Shown: one piece after another, positions 44,521 to 53,434 of the stretch | Position numbering within the stretch: the first letter of the stretch is position 1 | Layout of the letters: each line of letters opens with the position of its first letter | The notes under the pieces: generated by a model | What the model was told of the DNA's origin: nothing | Seen by the model: only the letters and a program-made list of their open reading frames with translations | Databases searched by the model: none | DNA from: an uncultured Dermabacter sp. | Lineage (GTDB): Bacteria; Actinomycetota; Actinomycetes; Actinomycetales; Dermabacteraceae | Assembly (NCBI GenBank): GCA_947252755.1 | Contig: CAMXWV010000013.1 | Span: forward strand, 1 to 64,000 | Direction of reading: 5' to 3' | DNA: 64,000 bases | Program-made: the position numbers and the translations under genes

Positions 44521-45259
44521 GATTGGCGTCACTGAACTCGACCAACACCCAATCACTTCCGTTCCAATGGAGCTTTCCGTTCGCCGTTCTTGTGCCGGGA
44601 TCGGTGCTCTTAAATTGTTTTCCCATTTTCGATTCCCAAATCTCGCCATGCTGAAACGGCAGTCTGACAAGAATGTCACCGTCTGCGGCTTCTTCGTAGT
44701 AGAAAGTGTCGTAGGTTAATTCTGGAGACATTCCGTAATGACCTTCCTCGGCTCCGTCCATCGCCTTCTGAATATAGTAGGCACAGTTGATGCACTGCTC
44801 AGTGTCGATGAACTCAAGAGCTGGGCGAGCATCTCCAGTCGCGTACGCATAGTAAATCGAATCGGTGTAGAGGGCTAGAGTTTCTGCAGCCCCCAACTCA
44901 GACCGTTCGGTGGACTCTGGAAATGCACTGCGCGACGGAGCGGGAAGACCCTTATTCTCGGCCGGCATATGAGTAGGCTCTACAGGGGTCTTTGCGCGTT
45001 CATAAATCTTAAGTGCCTCCTCTTTCGACATAACCGGGGGCGCGAGCACGTATGCCTCATCCCCTGCTGCCGCGCTCGGACTGCCACCAGCGCCAGCACC
45101 GTTGTCCGACCCTCCGGCGTCACTTGCCGACGGAGCCGTGGCGGAAGGGGTAATCTTCTCGACTGGTTCTTTGCCGCAGCCGGTAGCGCCGAGCACTAGG
45201 GCAGCGATGCCTGCGAGTGCGGCGGCACGGCGTCGGCGAGGCGAGAGAAGGTCTAACAT
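44510..45259 (-). CDS. DUF6318-type lipoprotein
   Basis: A 249-residue lipoprotein: basic start, hydrophobic helix, lipobox GATGC. A Ser/Gly/Ala linker is followed by the block ALYTDSIYYAYATGDARPALEFIDTEQCINCAYYIQKA, which matches DUF6318 proteins of actinobacteria (with two cysteines, CINC). The C-terminus is beta-rich. Start ATG 45259 is chosen because it directly precedes the signal sequence. Role unknown; coupled to the PKD protein, so both probably act at the cell surface. Confidence 0.75.
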   Translation of the reverse strand: MLDLLSPRRRRAAALAGIAALVLGATGCGKEPVEKITPSATAPSASDAGGSDNGAGAGGSPSAAAGDEAYVLAPPVMSKEEALKIYERAKTPVEPTHMPAENKGLPAPSRSAFPESTERSELGAAETLALYTDSIYYAYATGDARPALEFIDTEQCINCAYYIQKAMDGAEEGHYGMSPELTYDTFYYEEAADGDILVRLPFQHGEIWESKMGKQFKSTDPGTRTANGKLHWNGSDWVLVEFSDANHEK

Positions 45260-45434
45260 GCCCCCAGCAAACCAGGAAACTCGCCCACGCACTGCCCAAT
45301 CCGCAAATTGGGGATAACCACTCCCTTCCACAAGAGCTCATTCCCGGCTGGTCCCGCCGCGTCCATGATCTGCGGCGTACGCTTTCAGACAGGACGCCAA
45401 CGGCACCGCTTCGCTGCTGAACAAAGGACTTCTC

Positions 45435-46340
45435 ATGCCGCACACCTCCCCCGCCATCGTTGTGGTCGGTTCGATCAATGCTGACCTGTCCTCCTTTGTG
45501 AAGCGCCACCCGCAGCCGGGCGAAACGATCCATGGCACCGGCGGCACCATCACCCCCGGCGGCAAAGGAGCGAACCAGGCCGTGGCAGCGGCAAACCTGG
45601 GTGCGCACGTGGCCATGGTGGGAGCAGTAGGAACCGACCCGAACGCTGAACCGGCGCTATCAGGACTGACAACCTCAGGCACAGTGCTTGACCATGTTGC
45701 GCGAGTGGACGGCCCTACCGGGCTCGCGATCGTCACCGTGTCCGAAGACGGTGAGAACACGATCGTGGTGATCCCCGGCGCGAACCGCAGCATGGACGCC
45801 CAGGCGGTGGCAGCGAAGCGTGATGTGGTCGCCAGCGCGCACGTGGTGGTTGCGCAGGGTGAGATCCCGCGAGACGGCATTGAAGCACTCCCCGCCCTGG
45901 TCACGGGCCGTTTCCTGTTCAACCCCGCGCCGGTTCTGGACCTCAGCCTGGACACGTTCCGTGCCGCGGACCCGCTCGTGGTCAACGAGCATGAAGCAAC
46001 TCTCGTGGCAGAACAGTTCGGTCACTCCCCCGGCACACCGCAGGAAGCAGCGCGGCAGCTGCTCGGCGAAGGGGTCGCGTCGATTGTGCTCACGCTCGGC
46101 GCGAACGGCTCCGTGGTCTACACCCCGCACGGGGAAACCGTGATCCCCGCCGTGAAGGTCACCGCGGTGGATACAACCGGCGCTGGCGACGCGTTCATCG
46201 GCGCACTCGCCGCCACACTCGCCAGCGGCGATTCCCTCGAAGATGCCGCCCGGTTCGCCTCCCGCGTGGGCGCATATGCGGTGACCGGCACCGGCGCACA
46301 GCCCTCATACCCCACAACGGACGACACCCTGCCCGGCTAA
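45435..46340 (+). CDS. rbsK: ribokinase (PfkB family)
   Basis: A 301-residue sugar kinase. GSINADLSSFVKRHPQPGETIHG and GGKGANQAVAAANLG form the substrate end; DTTGAGDAFIGALAATLASG contains the catalytic Asp and anion hole. This pattern is typical of ribokinase. AAAGGA precedes ATG 45435. It stands alone on the plus strand among minus-strand genes, with no ribose transporter nearby, so another sugar is possible. Confidence 0.88.
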   Translation: MPHTSPAIVVVGSINADLSSFVKRHPQPGETIHGTGGTITPGGKGANQAVAAANLGAHVAMVGAVGTDPNAEPALSGLTTSGTVLDHVARVDGPTGLAIVTVSEDGENTIVVIPGANRSMDAQAVAAKRDVVASAHVVVAQGEIPRDGIEALPALVTGRFLFNPAPVLDLSLDTFRAADPLVVNEHEATLVAEQFGHSPGTPQEAARQLLGEGVASIVLTLGANGSVVYTPHGETVIPAVKVTAVDTTGAGDAFIGALAATLASGDSLEDAARFASRVGAYAVTGTGAQPSYPTTDDTLPG

Positions 46341-46417
46341 GCGCCCCTGCCCGGTTGAGGGTGCTCACCGTGCTGAAGGCACATGCCCAGCTGAGCGTGC
46401 GGATCAAAACTGCGCGG

Positions 46418-47623
46418 TCAGTCCCGCCTGGTCAGCACCACGAGCTCATCCCGGTGCACCACATACCGGGCGTGATCATCGCCCAGCTCAGCGCGCAGCT
46501 CGTCACTGGTGCGGCCGGCCATCGCCCGGATATCCGCGCTCGAAAAATGGCTGAGCCCGCGCGCATACAGGGTGCCGTCTGCGCCTTCGATATCCACCGG
46601 ACCGCCGGCCCGGAACTCACCGCGCACATCAACGATCCCCACGGGCAGCAGGGATCGCCGGCTTTCGGTGATCGCCCGGATTGCACCGTCGTCCAGCACC
46701 AGAGTGCCCACGCCGCGCGTCGCATACCGCAGCCACATCAAGCGGGAACGGCGCCGACCGGTTCCAGCTGGGAAGAACGTGCCCACATCCTCACCGGCCA
46801 GAGCCTGCTGCAGCTGCTCGGGCACGGTGAGGATCGTGGCGGTGCCGGTGATCGCCGCATTGTGCGCGGCAGACAGCTTCGTGACCATACCGCCGGTACC
46901 CACCCGCGTGCCGGTGGAGCCGATCTCCACCCCGTCCAGACGCGCCGCATCCGGCACCACTGAGATCCGCTCAGCCCCCGCTTCATGCGGCGGCTTCGTG
47001 AACAGCCCGTCCACATCCGTCAGCAGCACCAGCAGATCAGCGCCCACGGACTGCGCCACCAGGGAGGCAAGTCGGTCATTGTCACCGAAGCGGATTTCGT
47101 GCGTGGCCGTGGTGTCATTCTCGTTGACGATCGGCACCACCCGCAGTCCGAGCAGCGCCTCCAGGGACGCGCGCACGCTCCGGTAGGTTTCGGAACGGAT
47201 CATGTCATTCTCGGTGAGCAGCACCTGACCCACGTGCACGCCGTAGATCATGAACGCGTCGGACCACGCTTTCACCAGCAGGCCCTGCCCGATCGACGCG
47301 GCCGCCTGCTGCTCCGCAAACGACTGCGGACGCTCCACTAAGCCCATAGGTCGCAGCGCTGCCGCAATCGCCCCGGATGACACCACGATCACCTCACGTC
47401 CGCTGGTGACCATCCCGGAGACTGTGCGCGCCAGTTCCGTGATCTGCGGCAGGTTCAAGGAACCGTCAGCACCGGTCAGCGAACTGGAGCCGATTTTGAT
47501 GACGATCCGCTCCGCTGCCGACGCCGCCCGCCGATCAGTGAGCCGCCACGGCTGCCGGGGCCTGCCACCCACCGTGGACCGCTGCCCGGAAGGTCCCGGG
47601 CTCGACGTTTTCTGCTGCGACAT
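46418..47623 (-). CDS. proB: glutamate 5-kinase
   Basis: A 401-residue protein: amino-acid kinase domain (RIVIKIGSSSLTG, VVSSGAIAAAL, VPIVNENDT, LTDVDGL, GTGGMVTKL) and a C-terminal PUA domain (GAIRAITESRRSLLPVGI). It phosphorylates glutamate, the first and feedback-controlled step of proline synthesis. The start ATG 47623 follows GAAGGA and lies next to the obg stop, so obg and proB form one transcript. Confidence 0.95.
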   Translation of the reverse strand: MSQQKTSSPGPSGQRSTVGGRPRQPWRLTDRRAASAAERIVIKIGSSSLTGADGSLNLPQITELARTVSGMVTSGREVIVVSSGAIAAALRPMGLVERPQSFAEQQAAASIGQGLLVKAWSDAFMIYGVHVGQVLLTENDMIRSETYRSVRASLEALLGLRVVPIVNENDTTATHEIRFGDNDRLASLVAQSVGADLLVLLTDVDGLFTKPPHEAGAERISVVPDAARLDGVEIGSTGTRVGTGGMVTKLSAAHNAAITGTATILTVPEQLQQALAGEDVGTFFPAGTGRRRSRLMWLRYATRGVGTLVLDDGAIRAITESRRSLLPVGIVDVRGEFRAGGPVDIEGADGTLYARGLSHFSSADIRAMAGRTSDELRAELGDDHARYVVHRDELVVLTRRD

Positions 47624-47624
47624 G

Positions 47625-49181
47625 TCAGCTGTCCTTCGAGGGATCTGTCCAGGTGCCGGCGCGACGCTCCGCATCCATTGCCGCGAGGCGGTTCAGCCGC
47701 TCCTGTGTTTTCACACGTTTCACCGCGCGCTTCTCAGCGCGGGTGGGACGTGATGACTCCTCCAGGCGCACATCGGTGCCGCGCGCGCCCACGCCTTCAA
47801 AGCCGCCCACCAGGGTGGGCTCCCAGTCGAACACCACGGCGTCATCTCCCGGTCCGATCACCACCGTGTCCCCGGCCACGGCACCGGCTTTGACCAGGCC
47901 GTCCTCCACTCCGAGAGCGTTCAACCGGTCCGCAAGATAGCCCACGGCCTCGTCATTGGAGAACTGGGTCTGCTTCACCCACAGCTCCGGTTTATCACCC
48001 AGGATGCGGAACGCGTAATGCCCGGCGTAGGGCTCCTTCTCAATGGTGAAGCCCTGTTCACGGTCACGACGGCGGCCACGGCGCGGCTTCTCCGGTTCAA
48101 TGGTGATGACTTCGCGCGCCTCCTCTTCTTCCGGCAGGGCTGCGCAGGCATCCTCCACCATCTGACCGAGCGCAAGCGCAAACTCCCGCAGTCCCTTGTG
48201 GGACACGGCGGAGACAGTGAAGATCGGCAGCCCCGTCTGTTCAAGCTGATCGCGCACCAGGTCACTCATGTCCTGCCCGTCCGGCAGATCAGTCTTGTTC
48301 AGGGCGATCACAGCGGGCCGCTCCAGCAGCGGCGGCAGGCCCTTCACCGCGGACTCCTCATCCAGACTGTGCGCGTACTGCTCCAGTTCGCGCATGATCG
48401 AGCGGAAATCATCCACCGGGTTCCGGTCTGATTCCAGAGTGGCCGCATCCAGAACGTGCACCAGCACGTGGCAGCGTTCGATATGCCGCAAGAATGCCAG
48501 GCCCAGTCCCCTGCCTTCGCTGGCACCGGGGATCAGCCCGGGCACGTCCGCCATGGTGTAGCGGAACTGCTGCGCCTCCACGACACCGAGGTTCGGAGCG
48601 AGCGTGGTGAACGGGTAGTCCGCGATCTTCGGGCGGGCAGAGCTCATCGCAGCGATGAGACTGGATTTCCCGGCGGACGGGTAGCCCACGAGGGCAACGT
48701 CCGCAATGGATTTCAGCTCCAGCACCAGGGTGCGCTCTTCACCGGGCTCGCCGAGCAGCGCGAACCCGGGGGCTTTCCGCTTTGCGGAGGCGAGCGCTGC
48801 ATTGCCTAAGCCACCCCGGCCGCCGTGAGCTGCCACGAACTGAGTGCCTTCGCCCACCAGGTCCGCCAGGATCTCCCCATCGCGGGTTTTCACCACGGTG
48901 CCATCAGGGATGCCCAGAATCGTGTGCTCACCGTTCTTGCCTTCCCGCAGGTCGCCTTTGCCGAATCCGCCGGATTCTCCCTTGCGGTGCGGCAGATGGT
49001 GGAAGTCCATGAGCGTGGTGACGTTGCGGTCCACCTGCAGGATCACATCACCACCGTGGCCGCCGTCGGCACCGTCGGGACCGCCGAGCGGTTTGAACGT
49101 CTCGCGGCGCACAGAGGCCGCGCCGTTGCCGCCGTCACCGCCGGTGACGTGGATGACTGCGCGGTCGATGAACGATGCCAT
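47625..49181 (-). CDS. obg: GTPase Obg
   Basis: A 518-residue protein. It has the Obg glycine-rich fold (residues 1-160), the GTPase domain with VGYPSAGKSSLI and NKTDLPD, and the actinobacterial OCT domain near residues 345-420. The C-terminal ~60 residues are basic. Obg supports late 50S ribosome assembly and stress control. It follows rpmA by 160 bases, with a terminator between, so it may have its own promoter there. Confidence 0.96.
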   Translation of the reverse strand: MASFIDRAVIHVTGGDGGNGAASVRRETFKPLGGPDGADGGHGGDVILQVDRNVTTLMDFHHLPHRKGESGGFGKGDLREGKNGEHTILGIPDGTVVKTRDGEILADLVGEGTQFVAAHGGRGGLGNAALASAKRKAPGFALLGEPGEERTLVLELKSIADVALVGYPSAGKSSLIAAMSSARPKIADYPFTTLAPNLGVVEAQQFRYTMADVPGLIPGASEGRGLGLAFLRHIERCHVLVHVLDAATLESDRNPVDDFRSIMRELEQYAHSLDEESAVKGLPPLLERPAVIALNKTDLPDGQDMSDLVRDQLEQTGLPIFTVSAVSHKGLREFALALGQMVEDACAALPEEEEAREVITIEPEKPRRGRRRDREQGFTIEKEPYAGHYAFRILGDKPELWVKQTQFSNDEAVGYLADRLNALGVEDGLVKAGAVAGDTVVIGPGDDAVVFDWEPTLVGGFEGVGARGTDVRLEESSRPTRAEKRAVKRVKTQERLNRLAAMDAERRAGTWTDPSKDS

Positions 49182-49270
49182 GAAGACCCCTTCAAGCGTG
49201 TAAGCGGCGGAGTGTGCCGCTGCGGCGGCGGCTCAGGCCACGCGGGTGCGGGCGCGGGCCGACGCGTCCA

Positions 49271-49315
49271 GAATAAAAGACAACAGCGAGGAGGGGATGA
49301 ACCCGCTCCTCGCTG
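49271..49315 (-). terminator. intrinsic terminator after rpmA
   Basis: A 10-bp stem (CAGCGAGGAG and its complement, 12-base loop) followed on the minus strand by TTGTCTTTTATT. It ends the rplU-rpmA message before obg. Confidence 0.85.
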
Positions 49316-49342
49316 CTGAGAAAAGCTGATGCGCTGCGCGCC

Positions 49343-49597
49343 TCAGGCGGAGGCGATCACGTTCACAACCTTGCGGTCGCGAGCGCGGCCGAACTCCACG
49401 GTGCCCGCGGTGAGCGCGAACAGCGTATCGTCCTTGCCCTTGCCCACACCGGCGCCCGGGTGGAACTTGGTGCCACGCTGGCGAACGAGGATCTCGCCCG
49501 CGTTGACTTCCTGGCCGCCGAAGCGCTTCACGCCGAGGCGCTGTGCGTTCGAGTCGCGACCGTTCTTCGAGGAGCTGACGCCCTTCTTCGATGCCAT
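49343..49597 (-). CDS. rpmA: 50S ribosomal protein L27
   Basis: An 84-residue protein, MASKKGVSSSKNGRDSNAQRLGVKRFGGQ, then GSILVRQRG-like block and FALTAGTVEF: complete L27 with its N-terminal tail that reaches the peptidyl-transferase centre. GAAGGTAAT precedes ATG 49597. Second gene after rplU. Confidence 0.97.
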   Translation of the reverse strand: MASKKGVSSSKNGRDSNAQRLGVKRFGGQEVNAGEILVRQRGTKFHPGAGVGKGKDDTLFALTAGTVEFGRARDRKVVNVIASA

Positions 49598-49631
49598 GGT
49601 GGATTACCTTCTTCCGAGTCTGTGAACGCGC

Positions 49632-49940
49632 TCAGGCGATGTTGGTGATCTTGAGGCGGGTCAGTTCCTGGCGGTGGCCCTGGCGCTTCTTGTAACCGGT
49701 CTTGTTCTTGTAGCGGAGGATCCGGATCTTCGGGCCGCGGAGGGACTCCACGATCTCTGCGGTCACCTTCACCTTGCCCAGGTCATCCTTGCTGGAGGTG
49801 ACCTTGTCGCCGTCAACCAGGAGGACGGGAGCGAATTCAACGCTGTCGCCTGCCTCGCCGGCCACGCGGTTGATCACGATGGTGTCACCCACGGACACCT
49901 TCTCCTGACGACCGCCTGCGCGGACGATTGCGTACACCAC
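49632..49940 (-). CDS. rplU: 50S ribosomal protein L21
   Basis: A 102-residue protein: VYAIVRAGGRQEKVSVGD and YKKRQGHRQELTRLKI are the family hallmarks. The start is one of two consecutive GTG codons; the first (49940) follows AAGGAAAGAGAAG. The longer frame to 49970 would add ten residues not seen in L21. First gene of the rplU-rpmA operon, with a leader of about 125 bases. Confidence 0.96.
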   Translation of the reverse strand: MVYAIVRAGGRQEKVSVGDTIVINRVAGEAGDSVEFAPVLLVDGDKVTSSKDDLGKVKVTAEIVESLRGPKIRILRYKNKTGYKKRQGHRQELTRLKITNIA

Positions 49941-50069
49941 GTCTCTTCTCTTTCCTTCGTGCTGACTCAAAACTTGTGCCGTGCCCGCTCCTCAACCCGT
50001 CAGAGCCCGCCGGTCACGGGGTAGCTGCGAGGAGATGCGGACACACTGGCGCGAAAAGCGCCGACGTCC

Positions 50070-50099
50070 AGTTTACGAGACCCGCTTCTGACGGGTCAA
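50070..50099 (-). promoter_or_regulatory. rplU promoter
   Basis: On the minus strand TTGACC (50099-50094) and TAAACT (50075-50070) are spaced by 18 bases. A small inverted repeat (GACCCG...CGGGTC, 50079-50097) lies in the spacer. The predicted transcript has a long untranslated leader, as often found for L21. Confidence 0.6.
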
Positions 50100-50118
50100 C
50101 ATGCAACACGTGAGCCAC

Positions 50119-50143
50119 CAGGCAAAACCGCGGGTTTCGCCTG
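50119..50143 (-). terminator. hairpin after rne
   Basis: CAGGCGAAACC, loop CGC, GGTTTTGCCTG on the minus strand: an 11-bp stem with one G-T pair, 15 bases past the RNase E stop. There is no T-run, so it is a probable but not certain terminator. Confidence 0.55.
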
Positions 50144-50157
50144 TGCAACTCATCACG

Positions 50158-53079
50158 TCACTCCTGGTTGGTGCTCTCTTCCTTGTGCTCGGCGGTCTCG
50201 GCCGGCGCCTCAGACTTCCGGTCGGCGTCGGCGGGTTCGGCCGCCGGCTCGGCTTTCTGGTCGCCCGACTCAGCCGGCGCCTGCGCCGATGCGTCGCTCG
50301 CGGTGATGACCTGCCCATCCACGGTGACCTCCGGGTGGGAGTCCTTCGAGGTGGCCGCGGCGATCGACGCGATCGTGGCAGCAGCAATGGCGCGGGATGT
50401 CTCATCCTGCTCCAGCACGTGCACATCCGAGCCGTTCTTCTGATCCACCAGCTCCTGCACCGCATCGCGGGCCGCGTCGGGACGGGACGAGCCGGCCTGG
50501 TCTCCGCCCTGGGCGTCACCCGCCTGGGACTGAGCGTGCTTGCCGTGATCGTGCTTGCCCTGGTCGCCGTGACTCTGGCCGTGCTTGCCATGATCATGCT
50601 TGCCGTGATCGTTCTGGCTGCCGCGCTTGGAGCGGGAGCGGCGTGAACGACCGCCGCGGGAGTCATCGTCGAACGCGGGCGCCTCATGATGCTGGTGCCC
50701 GTCCAGGTCGATGGTGATGCCGCGTCCATTGCAGTGCTCACAGCTGGTGGAGAAGGTCTCCACCAGGCCGGCGCCCACGCGTTTGCGGGTCATCTGCACA
50801 AGGCCCAGGGACGTCACTTCCGCCACCTGGTGCTTTGTGCGATCCCGTGACAGGCATTCCACCAGGCGCCGCATCACCAGGTCTCGGTTCGCTTCGAGCA
50901 CCATGTCGATGAAGTCGATCACGATGATGCCGCCGATATCCCGCAGGCGCAGCTGGCGCACGATTTCCTCCGCCGCCTCCAGGTTGTTGCGGGTCACGGT
51001 CTCTTCCAGGGAGCCGCCGGAGCCGGTGAACTTGCCGGTGTTGACGTCCACCACGGTCATCGCTTCGGTGCGGTCGATCACCAGGGAGCCGCCGGAGGGC
51101 AGATACACCTTACGGTCCATCGCCTTCATCAGCTGCTCGTCCACGCGGTACTTCGCGAAGGAGTCCCGCTCCCCCACGTGCTTGGTGGTGCGGTCCAGCA
51201 GGTCCGGCGCCACCTCCGACACGTACTCGTGAACCTCTTTGTAGGTGTTCTCACCTTCCACGACGAGCGCGGTGAAGTCCTCGTTGAAGATGTCACGGAC
51301 CACCTTGATCGCAAGGTCCGGCTCCATGGAGAGCGGCGCGGGAGCGTTTTTCGACTTCCGCTTCTTCTCGATCTTCGCCCACTGCGCCTGAAGGCGCTCC
51401 ACGTCATGCTTCAGCTCCTCTTCGCTGGCTCCCTCAGCGGCGGTGCGCACAATGACGCCGGCCTCTTCCGGAACCAGGGTTTTGAGGATCTTCTTCAAAC
51501 GGTTGCGTTCATTCTCCGGCAGTTTGCGGGAGATGCCGGTCATGGAGCCGCCCGGCACGAACACCAGGTAGCGGCCCGGCAGGGAGATCTGCGAGGTGAG
51601 ACGAGCGCCCTTATGGCCGATCGGATCCTTGGTGACCTGCACCAGAACCGGATCGCCCGCTTTCAGCGCCAGCTCGATGCGGCGCGGCTGGCCCTCCAGA
51701 CCGGCAGCATCCCAGTTTACCTCGCCCGCGTACAGCACGGCGTTGCGGCCCTTGCCGATGTCCACGAACGCGGCTTCCATGGACGGCAGCACGTTCTGCA
51801 CCTTGCCCAGGTACACGTTGCCCACCATGGACACCTGGGACTTCTGCGCCACATAGTGCTCCACAAGGATGTTGTCCTCGAGCACGGCGATCTGAGTGCG
51901 GCCGGGGCGCTCACGCACAATCATCGAACGCTTCACGGACTCCCGGCGAGCCAGAAACTCCGCTTCGGTGATGGAGTGGCGACGCCGGCCCGCATCGCGG
52001 CCTTCACGGCGGCGCTGACGCTTCGCCTCCAGGCGAGTGGAACCCTTGACAGCGCGCACCTCGTCACGGCCTTCGCGCACCTTGACCACCGTGTTCGGCG
52101 GATCATCGGACTGCGGCTCATCAGATGAGCCGGAGGACCGGCGGCGGCGACGACGGCGACGGCTGGAGCTGCCCCCGGTGGACTCATCATCACTGCCGGA
52201 TGAATCATCACTGTCATCAGAGTCCGAGGAGTCATCCTCATCGGCATCGTCATCGCGCGCATCGTCATCATCGCTGCGGCCGCGGCCTCGCCGGCCACGT
52301 CCACCTCGGCGACGGCGGCGGCGCGAGGAGCCGCGGGACTCCCCCTCCTCCCCGCTGTCATCGGAGCCGGTGGAGTCTGAGGAGTCCGCGCTGTCATCGC
52401 CGTCCGCGTCGTCCGTGTCATCGTCAGTGTGATCGGCGTTTGCGCTGGAGCGGCGGCGTGAGCGCGTGCGAGAACGGCGCGGCTTCTCTGCGGCCGAGGA
52501 GTCAGCGTTCGAGCCGGCAGCGTCATCCTCGCTGTCCTCGTCCTCATCATCGCCGGCGCTGGCGCTCTTCACCACGGTGGGAGCCTGGAACAGCAGGCCT
52601 GTGAAGTCGGTGCTCGGAGCGCTGCCAGCCGGAGCGGCCGACGCGGTCTCATCCTTGCGTTCGTCAGCAAGCGCCTGCAGATCATCCGCCACGCTGCCGG
52701 ATGCGGGCGCCTTCGCGGTGTCCTTCTTCTGCGCCGGCTTGTCCTGCTTTGCAGCCTTCGGCGCCTTTTCAGCGGTGCTGGATCCGGCTGCGGTCGGCTG
52801 GGCCGCGTCGGGCGTTGAGGCTGCGGGAGCGCCGGCAGTGCTGGCAGCGGCTCGGCGGCGGCGTTCCCGGAAGTTCACGGGGGCAGCATCCGTCACCACG
52901 GTGGAGCTCTGGGATGCAGCTGAGGTGGTCACATTCTGGGCCGGGGCGGTGGGCGCCTGGAAGACCGGTGCGCCAGCGGCGCTCCCGGCGGCTCGACGGC
53001 GGCGCCGGGGCGGTGCGGAGGCCGAGCCGTTCGATTCGTGCGAGTCCGACGACTCCTGGTGCGGGTTGTTTTCAGCCAT
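50158..53079 (-). CDS. rne: ribonuclease E/G
   Basis: A 973-residue protein. Residues 1-350 are disordered with alternating acidic and Arg-rich stretches. The S1 domain (GNVYLGKVQNVLPSMEAAFVDIGKGRNAVLY) is near residue 425. The catalytic core follows, with the acidic metal site in IGGIIVIDFIDM and the zinc-link TSCEHCNGRG. The C-terminal tail has His-rich repeats (DHGKHDHGKHGQ). It initiates mRNA decay and rRNA/tRNA processing. ATG 53079 follows AAGGAG; the longer frame to 53310 has no such site. Confidence 0.93.
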   Translation of the reverse strand: MAENNPHQESSDSHESNGSASAPPRRRRRAAGSAAGAPVFQAPTAPAQNVTTSAASQSSTVVTDAAPVNFRERRRRAAASTAGAPAASTPDAAQPTAAGSSTAEKAPKAAKQDKPAQKKDTAKAPASGSVADDLQALADERKDETASAAPAGSAPSTDFTGLLFQAPTVVKSASAGDDEDEDSEDDAAGSNADSSAAEKPRRSRTRSRRRSSANADHTDDDTDDADGDDSADSSDSTGSDDSGEEGESRGSSRRRRRRGGRGRRGRGRSDDDDARDDDADEDDSSDSDDSDDSSGSDDESTGGSSSRRRRRRRRSSGSSDEPQSDDPPNTVVKVREGRDEVRAVKGSTRLEAKRQRRREGRDAGRRRHSITEAEFLARRESVKRSMIVRERPGRTQIAVLEDNILVEHYVAQKSQVSMVGNVYLGKVQNVLPSMEAAFVDIGKGRNAVLYAGEVNWDAAGLEGQPRRIELALKAGDPVLVQVTKDPIGHKGARLTSQISLPGRYLVFVPGGSMTGISRKLPENERNRLKKILKTLVPEEAGVIVRTAAEGASEEELKHDVERLQAQWAKIEKKRKSKNAPAPLSMEPDLAIKVVRDIFNEDFTALVVEGENTYKEVHEYVSEVAPDLLDRTTKHVGERDSFAKYRVDEQLMKAMDRKVYLPSGGSLVIDRTEAMTVVDVNTGKFTGSGGSLEETVTRNNLEAAEEIVRQLRLRDIGGIIVIDFIDMVLEANRDLVMRRLVECLSRDRTKHQVAEVTSLGLVQMTRKRVGAGLVETFSTSCEHCNGRGITIDLDGHQHHEAPAFDDDSRGGRSRRSRSKRGSQNDHGKHDHGKHGQSHGDQGKHDHGKHAQSQAGDAQGGDQAGSSRPDAARDAVQELVDQKNGSDVHVLEQDETSRAIAAATIASIAAATSKDSHPEVTVDGQVITASDASAQAPAESGDQKAEPAAEPADADRKSEAPAETAEHKEESTNQE

Positions 53080-53434
53080 CAGGCCGCTCCTTAAGCATCG
53101 GAGCCGCCGCATCACAGCTCCGCTGTTGTCATCGTCCAAGCGGACGGAAGTCACTACACCCTCGCGCTGCTCCCCACGGGAGCGCTGCGGTGCTGATCTG
53201 CAAGCATCACGACCTGGTTCGGCGGAGCGCTCATCAGCCAAGGGGACCTGGTGCCCGATGCGGGACACCGAGGTGCTGTGCCAGTATCGCACAGAACTCT
53301 GCGCAGCCACGGGATTGCGCGTGGACGATCGCCGGCACCGGGTCCATCACCGGGACAAGGGTCCTGGTCCCAGCCTTGTGCTGTCGATAAGGTGATGAGG
53401 CCCCATTCCCTGTCCTGCACCAAGAAGGAAGCAT
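53080..53434. other. 355-base divergent promoter region between rne and cydA
   Basis: No gene is supported here. It must hold the rne promoter (leftward) and the cydA promoter (rightward). RNase E genes often have long autoregulatory leaders, so part of it may be rne 5' UTR. I see no confident -35/-10 pair; TAAGGT at 53391 is a possible -10 for cydA. Confidence 0.5.
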
